A stretch of 9,913 nucleotides of DNA from Alphaproteobacteria bacterium (GTDB lineage: Bacteria; Pseudomonadota; Alphaproteobacteria; ATCC43930; CGMCC-115725): contig JASHUW010000059.1 in the NCBI GenBank assembly GCA_030039815.1, forward strand, positions 1 through 9,913. The letters run 5' to 3'. Made by a program: the position numbers and the translations under genes. Every line of letters begins with the position of its first letter. The stretch's first letter is position 1. Positions 6,561 to 9,913 of this stretch are shown here, one piece after another. Below the pieces are notes generated by a model that had not been told where the DNA came from, did not search any database, and saw nothing but the letters and a program-made list of their open reading frames with translations.

Positions 6561-7193
6561 CTACCTCATCCCCGTGATCTTGTGGGTCTGCAGGCTCAGC
6601 TGCCATTGCGGGTGGGCGAGGCAGAATTGGATCGCCAGCTCGGTGTTGCGCGCGCGCTCGGGGCCATCCATTGGCTGCACGGAAAACCGGCGAAAGCCGA
6701 GCTCGGCGAAGGCGAGCGGGTCGAGCCCCTGTTGCGGGATCACCACCTTCAATTCGTCGCCCGCGGTGACGACCAACGGGTTGCCGCCTTTGGGGCTGAC
6801 GCAGACCCAGTCGATATCGGGCGGCAGCGCGATCGTGCCGTTGGTCTCGATCGCGATCTCGAAGCCGCGCCGGTGCAGCGCGTCGATGAGCGGCGTGTCG
6901 AGCTGGAGGAGCGGCTCGCCGCCGGTGCAGACGACGAACTTGGCGTGCGCCCGCTCGGGCCACAGCGCCGCGACCTTGTCGGCGAGCGCATCGGCATCGG
7001 CGTAGCGCCCGCCCTCGCTGCCATCGGTGCCGACGAAATCGGTATCGCAGAAATTGCACGCCGCGCCCGCGCGGTCTTCCTCACGCCCGGACCACAAATT
7101 GCACCCGGCGAAGCGGCAGAACACCGCCGGCCGCCCGGTGAGCGCACCCTCGCCCTGCAGCGTGTAGAAGATTTCCTTGACCGCGTAGCTCAT
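6561..7193 (-). CDS. queE: 7-carboxy-7-deazaguanine synthase (radical SAM)
   Basis: QueE is a radical SAM enzyme that rearranges 6-carboxy-5,6,7,8-tetrahydropterin to 7-carboxy-7-deazaguanine, the ring-contraction step of preQ0 and queuosine synthesis. The 210-residue protein begins with the family's EIFYTLQGEG near 7-16. The [4Fe-4S] ligands are Cys31, Cys46 and Cys49 in a CX14CX2C pattern, an expanded form of the usual CX3CX2C loop that is known in a subgroup of QueE proteins. GGEP at 91-94, ETNGT at 116-120 and SPKGG near 133 complete the fold. It starts 3 bases after the queC stop, so the two genes form an operon read as queC then queE. The stop is TAG at 6563-6561, facing the stop of the lipid A operon. 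Identification is secure. Confidence 0.95.
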   Translation of the reverse strand: MSYAVKEIFYTLQGEGALTGRPAVFCRFAGCNLWSGREEDRAGAACNFCDTDFVGTDGSEGGRYADADALADKVAALWPERAHAKFVVCTGGEPLLQLDTPLIDALHRRGFEIAIETNGTIALPPDIDWVCVSPKGGNPLVVTAGDELKVVIPQQGLDPLAFAELGFRRFSVQPMDGPERARNTELAIQFCLAHPQWQLSLQTHKITGMR

Positions 7194-7196
7194 GAC

Positions 7197-7922
7197 TTAT
7201 GCGCTCGCAAACGCCTCCCAACCCTTGCGCCGCAGCTCGCAAGCCGGGCACGCGCCGCAGCCATATCCCCAATCGTGCAACTGTCCGCGCTCGCCGAGAT
7301 AACAGCTGTGGCTCTCCGCGCGGATCAGCTCGACGAGCGCGTCGCCGCCCAAATCGCGCGCCAACTCCCAGGTCGCCTTCTTGTCGCGCCACATCAAGGG
7401 GGTGTGGATCACGAAGCGATGGTCCATGCCGAGCGACAGGGTCGCCTGCAGCGATTTCAGCGTGTCGTCGCGGCAATCGGGATAGCCCGAATAGTCGGTC
7501 TCGCACATCCCGCCGACGAGATGCCGCAGCCCTCGCCGATACCCCGTCGCCGCGGCGAAGACGAAGAACAGCAGGTTGCGGCCGGGGACGAACGTGGTCG
7601 GCAGCCCGCTGGCGCTGAAGGCGATCGCGCTGTCGCGGGTGAGCGCCGTCTCGCTGATCGTCCCGAGCACTGAGAGGTCGACCACGTGATCCTCGCCGAG
7701 CCGTGCCGCCCAGTGCGGAAACTCGCGCCGCAGCCGCTCGGCGATCCGCGCCCGGCAGTCGAGCTCGACGCGATGGCGCTGGCGGTAATCGAACCCGATC
7801 GTCTCGACCGCGCCAAAGCGCGCCAACGCCCACGCCAGGCAGGTCGTCGAATCCTGCCCGCCGGAAAACAGTACCAACGCGCCTTCGTCAAACGATGCGG
7901 TCATGAGCGCGATATCTACCAC
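7197..7922 (-). CDS. queC: 7-cyano-7-deazaguanine (preQ0) synthase
   Basis: QueC uses ATP and ammonia to turn 7-carboxy-7-deazaguanine, the QueE product, into preQ0. The 241-residue protein is an N-type ATP pyrophosphatase with the PP-loop SGGQDS at 20-25 and, just beyond, GFDYRQRH. Near the C-terminus Cys207, Cys222, Cys225 and Cys228 fit the family's four-cysteine zinc site, with 14 residues between the first two ligands and CX2CX2C for the rest. The start at 7922 gives six residues before a second ATG at 7904 (MTASF); neither has a strong ribosome-binding site, so the start is uncertain by six codons. QueE follows after 3 bases. QueD, which makes the QueE substrate, and the later queuosine genes are not in the window. 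A preQ1 riboswitch was looked for upstream and not seen. Confidence 0.95.
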   Translation of the reverse strand: MVDIALMTASFDEGALVLFSGGQDSTTCLAWALARFGAVETIGFDYRQRHRVELDCRARIAERLRREFPHWAARLGEDHVVDLSVLGTISETALTRDSAIAFSASGLPTTFVPGRNLLFFVFAAATGYRRGLRHLVGGMCETDYSGYPDCRDDTLKSLQATLSLGMDHRFVIHTPLMWRDKKATWELARDLGGDALVELIRAESHSCYLGERGQLHDWGYGCGACPACELRRKGWEAFASA

Positions 7923-7990
7923 ATCGTCACCCGACCACGGGTCTGTCCGACGGATAGCCCGAGGATGAACTCCGGCCGGGGCTCAGAGTT

Positions 7991-8024
7991 GATCTGGATA
8001 CCGGCCTTCGCCGGTATGACGATG
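7991..8024. repeat. Alphaproteobacterial-type intergenic palindrome
   Basis: ATACCGGC at 7998-8005 and GCCGGTAT at 8010-8017 form a perfect 8-bp inverted repeat with a CTTC loop, framed by CTGG before and GACG after. This arrangement matches, from general knowledge, the short palindromes of the form CTGG-ATNCCGGC-loop-GCCGGNAT-GACG that are dispersed between genes in many alphaproteobacteria. It lies between the divergent queC and SelA-like genes, about 50 bases before the latter. Multi-copy status needs the rest of the genome. Confidence 0.65.
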
Positions 8025-8035
8025 AAAGGCGGCGG

Positions 8036-8041
8036 ATTATA
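8036..8041 (-). promoter_or_regulatory. Possible -10 element for queC
   Basis: Read on the minus strand this is a perfect TATAAT, a rarity in such GC-rich DNA. A start a few bases downstream would give queC a leader of roughly 105-110 bases containing the palindrome at 7998-8017. No good -35 box is seen at the right distance, so this is a candidate only. Confidence 0.3.
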
Positions 8042-8057
8042 GTTTGTCACTCTTCCC

Positions 8058-8061
8058 GGAG
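8058..8061 (+). promoter_or_regulatory. Ribosome-binding site of the SelA-like gene
   Basis: GGAG lies 5 bases before the ATG at 8067, a good distance and match, and supports that start codon. Confidence 0.6.
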
Positions 8062-8066
8062 ATCGC

Positions 8067-9542
8067 ATGACGCAAAACCCCTACCTCGCGCTCGGCGTCC
8101 GCCCGTTTATCAATTGCTGCAGCGTGCGCACGATGCACGGTGGCAGCCTGATGCTGCCGCAGGTGCGCGTCGCGATCGACGCGGCCTCGCGCCAGTTCGT
8201 CAACCTCGACGAGTTGATGGCGGCGGCCTCGAAGCGCATCGCCGAGTTGACCGGCGCCGAATCGGGCATCGTCACCTGCGGCAGCGCCGCCGCCGTGGCG
8301 CTCGGCACCGCCGCCTGCGTCGCCGGCAACGACCCGGTCAAGATGCTCCGCTTGCCGTTCACCGAAGGCATGGTCAACCGCGTCATCATCCCCGCGAAGC
8401 AACGTTTCGCCTACGACCAGGCGGTCAGGATGTGCGGTTGCAAGATTATCGAGATCGAGACCCGCGCCGATCTCGACGAGGCCCTGCGGCATCCCGTCGC
8501 GCTCGTCGTGCTGCTCGGCAAGCAGGAGCATCTGACCAGCGTGCGGCTCGAGGAAATCGCCAGCGTCTGCAAGCCCAAGGGCATCCCCATCATGGTCGAC
8601 GCCGCCTCCGAGCACATCGAGCGGCCCTCACCGTGGCTCGCGCGCGGCGCCGATCTCGTGATTTACAGCGGCGGCAAGTTCCTGCGCGGCCCGCAAACCT
8701 CCGGCCTCCTGCTCGGCAGCAGGCGGCTCGTCGAGGCAGCGTGGCGCAACGCCTCGCCGCACCAGGCGCTCGGCCGGCCGATGAAGGTATCAAAAGAGGA
8801 CATCGTCGGCGTGCTCGCCGCGCTCGAAGTCTGGTTCGGCGAGCGCGACGAGGCTGCCGAGCGCAAGCGGTGGGACGACGATTGCGCCACCATCGCCCGG
8901 CGGGTCGCGCAGATTCCCGGCGTGACCAGCGAGATCGTCGCGCCCGCCGGGGTCGATCGCGTGCCGCGGCTCAAAATCGTCTGGGATCGCGACAAGTATC
9001 CGCTCGACGGGTTGGCCCTGCGCCAGCGCGCGCTCGACGGCCAGCCTCGCGTCATGCTCGACGACAATTCGGCGACGGAGAACTCGATCGCCGTCGATCC
9101 GTTCCAGCTTCAGCCGGGTGAGGCGGAGCAGGTCGGCGATGCGGTCGTCGCCGCGCTGCTCGTCTCCGCCCAGGCCGAGCGCGTCCCGGCGCACGCACCC
9201 TCGCTCACTATCGCCGGCAACTGGGAGCTGCGCGTCGAGTTCCTGCAGGGCGCGCGCACCCACCGGCTCGCGCTCGAACAGAACGGCGCCGTCGTTGCCG
9301 GCCAGCAGAAATCGGCGCAGTTCGACGGCCCGGTCACCGGCAGCCTCGACGCAGATATGGTGCAGTTCTCCTTCGAGCAGAATTACGAGGGGAGCCGCAT
9401 GTCCTACCGCTTTGAGGGCCGCCTCAAGGACGGCGCGATGGAAGGCAGGGTGCTGCTCGGCGCCGCGAGCGCGCAGAACGCCGGGATCGTCAACCGCACC
9501 CAGTTCGGCGCCGGCGAATGGCGCGCGAAACGGGTCGCTTGA
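8067..9542 (+). CDS. SelA/DgaE-like PLP-dependent enzyme with extra C-terminal beta-rich domain
   Basis: This 491-residue protein belongs to the fold-type I PLP enzymes related to selenocysteine synthase (SelA) and D-glucosaminate-6-phosphate ammonia-lyase (DgaE). Evidence is the N-terminal GVRPFINCC block near 10-18, FVNLDELM, the PLP-pocket VTCGSAAAVALG, the Asp178 of VDAASEH that would bind the PLP nitrogen, and YSGGKFLRGPQ with Lys204 as the likely Schiff-base lysine. The N-terminal tRNA-binding domain of true SelA is absent and no selB or tRNA-Sec is nearby, so selenium incorporation is unlikely. Residues from about 379 to the end form a separate beta-rich module: it starts IAGNWELRVEF, has repeated G-turn and F/V-strand patterns, and ends GEWRAKR. 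That pattern resembles small beta-barrel modules appended to various enzymes. No signal peptide is seen, so it should be cytoplasmic. The substrate is unknown; a carbon-oxygen or carbon-nitrogen lyase on an amino acid or amino sugar is plausible. It is a single-gene unit. Confidence 0.85.
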   Translation: MTQNPYLALGVRPFINCCSVRTMHGGSLMLPQVRVAIDAASRQFVNLDELMAAASKRIAELTGAESGIVTCGSAAAVALGTAACVAGNDPVKMLRLPFTEGMVNRVIIPAKQRFAYDQAVRMCGCKIIEIETRADLDEALRHPVALVVLLGKQEHLTSVRLEEIASVCKPKGIPIMVDAASEHIERPSPWLARGADLVIYSGGKFLRGPQTSGLLLGSRRLVEAAWRNASPHQALGRPMKVSKEDIVGVLAALEVWFGERDEAAERKRWDDDCATIARRVAQIPGVTSEIVAPAGVDRVPRLKIVWDRDKYPLDGLALRQRALDGQPRVMLDDNSATENSIAVDPFQLQPGEAEQVGDAVVAALLVSAQAERVPAHAPSLTIAGNWELRVEFLQGARTHRLALEQNGAVVAGQQKSAQFDGPVTGSLDADMVQFSFEQNYEGSRMSYRFEGRLKDGAMEGRVLLGAASAQNAGIVNRTQFGAGEWRAKRVA

Positions 9543-9563
9543 CCGAACTCGTCTGCACTCTTC

Positions 9564-9639
9564 TCCGGTCTCCTTGGCCGGACCCGGCCATCCACGTCTT
9601 AAGCGGCACCGACCGCGAATGACGACGTGGACCCGCGGG
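9564..9639. repeat. Degenerate palindromic repeat between convergent genes
   Basis: Several nested inverted repeats lie here: TCCGGTC (9564-9570) with GGCCGGA (9576-9582, one G-T wobble), TGGCCG (9575-9580) with CGGCCA (9585-9590), CCACGTC (9592-9598) with GACGTGG (9624-9630), and the self-palindrome CCCGCGGG (9632-9639). The string GACCCGGCCATCCACGTC (9581-9598) resembles half of a dispersed alphaproteobacterial intergenic palindrome. It separates the ends of two converging genes and could also serve as a bidirectional transcript end, although no T-run follows any stem. Confidence 0.45.
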
Positions 9640-9651
9640 AGGTGAATAAAA

Positions 9652-9913
9652 TTACGCAGCTTCCTTGACCGCCGGGGCAGCGCTGGGCAGGGCGGTGAAG
9701 AACGTCGCGCGCTGCCGCGTGCAGTCCTGCGCGAAGCGGATCAGATGGTGCGCGACCAGCGCCGTGGCGATCAGTTCGTCAAGCTTGCCCGATTTGAGCG
9801 CCGGCCACGCCATGCGCCAGAATGCCCGGCGATAGTCGCCAGCGAGGCCGATCTTGCCGATGATCTTTGCCAGGGTGACGAGCCCGCGCCACAGATAGGG
9901 GAGGCTCAGCCGC
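9652..9913 (-). CDS. C-terminal fragment, possibly a B12-binding radical SAM protein (DUF4070-type tail)
   Basis: The window edge cuts this gene, leaving its last 86 codons and a TAA stop at 9654-9652. The fragment reads RLSLPYLWRGLVTLAKIIGK at its start, then DYRRAFWRMAWPALKSGKLD, and later ALVAHHLIRFAQD, ending in an alanine-rich tail. The RRAFWR...AL pattern followed by a helical AHHLIRF segment recalls the DUF4070 tail found at the C-terminus of cobalamin-binding radical SAM proteins. None of the diagnostic motifs (B12 site, CX3CX2C) falls within the window, so the product name is tentative. Coding status is supported by a continuous open frame with sensible composition and strong third-position GC. 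It faces the SelA-like gene with a 109-base spacer. Confidence 0.55.
   Translation of the reverse strand, partial: RLSLPYLWRGLVTLAKIIGKIGLAGDYRRAFWRMAWPALKSGKLDELIATALVAHHLIRFAQDCTRQRATFFTALPSAAPAVKEAA

Noticed and set aside
6582..7673. A 363-codon plus-strand open frame across queE and queC
   Set aside because: Both strands cannot plausibly code here; the minus strand carries the complete QueE and QueC motifs while this frame gives unstructured low-complexity sequence.
7989..8020. Plus-strand promoter TTGATC with TATGAC for the SelA-like gene
   Set aside because: The spacing is about 20 bases, too long for sigma-70, and the -10 hexamer lies in the palindrome arm.
7923..8066. Possible preQ1 riboswitch upstream of queC
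   Set aside because: No preQ1-I or preQ1-II pattern (short C-rich loop hairpin with A-rich tail, or the larger type II fold) is visible; the only clear structure is the dispersed palindrome.
8067..9542. Annotation as genuine selenocysteine synthase (selA)
   Set aside because: The N-terminal tRNA-binding domain is absent, no selB or tRNA-Sec is in the window, and the C-terminal extra domain is not part of SelA.
1..9913. CRISPR array, transposase, prophage, tRNA or rRNA, toxin-antitoxin or defence genes
   Set aside because: Reading both strands I saw no regularly spaced repeats, integrase or transposase motifs, cloverleaf sequences, or small gene pairs; gaps between genes are all under 150 bases.

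Overview
The window looks like the chromosome of a GC-rich alphaproteobacterium, probably of the Rhodospirillales type. This rests on strong GC bias at third codon positions, the linkage of tldE/pmbA to a lipid A/Kdo gene cluster that includes a DUF374 acyltransferase, protein sequences of alphaproteobacterial style, and an intergenic palindrome of the kind scattered through alphaproteobacterial genomes. The species cannot be named from the sequence alone.

Layout, left to right. Bases 1-663 (+) are the C-terminal half of a TldE/PmbA protein cut by the window edge. A 136-base spacer (664-799) holds two overlapping stem-loops and a short tandem direct repeat. Bases 800-6556 (+) are a tight five-gene operon for the outer-membrane lipid A-Kdo core: an MsbA-like ABC exporter, a DUF374 acyltransferase, Kdo transferase (kdtA/waaA), lipid A 4'-kinase (lpxK) and an LpxL/HtrB-family late acyltransferase. 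Every gene overlaps the next by 4, 4, 14 and 26 bases. Bases 6561-7922 (-) are queE and queC, two steps of preQ0 (7-deazaguanine) synthesis, in a convergent pair with the lipid A operon and only 4 bases between the stop codons. A 144-base divergent spacer (7923-8066) carries the palindromic repeat. Bases 8067-9542 (+) encode a fold-type I PLP enzyme of the SelA/DgaE-like group with an extra C-terminal beta-rich domain. After a second repeat-like spacer (9543-9651), 9652-9913 (-) is the C-terminal end of another gene, tentatively a B12-binding radical SAM protein.

How the genes work together. LpxK phosphorylates the tetraacyl-disaccharide precursor, KdtA adds Kdo to the resulting lipid IVA, and the LpxL-like enzyme adds a secondary acyl chain to the Kdo-bearing lipid. 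The MsbA-like transporter would flip the product across the inner membrane. The DUF374 protein probably acylates an as yet unidentified lipid in the same route. QueE and QueC act in succession on 7-deazaguanine intermediates; QueD and the later steps are not in the window.

Most of the window is well-understood housekeeping. I see no phage, transposase, CRISPR, RNA gene or defence system. The part least explained by known biology is the isolated SelA-like enzyme with its fused beta domain, flanked on both sides by repeat-like palindromes. Smaller oddities are an identical 12-base motif at two successive start junctions of the lipid A operon and the structured leader before that operon.
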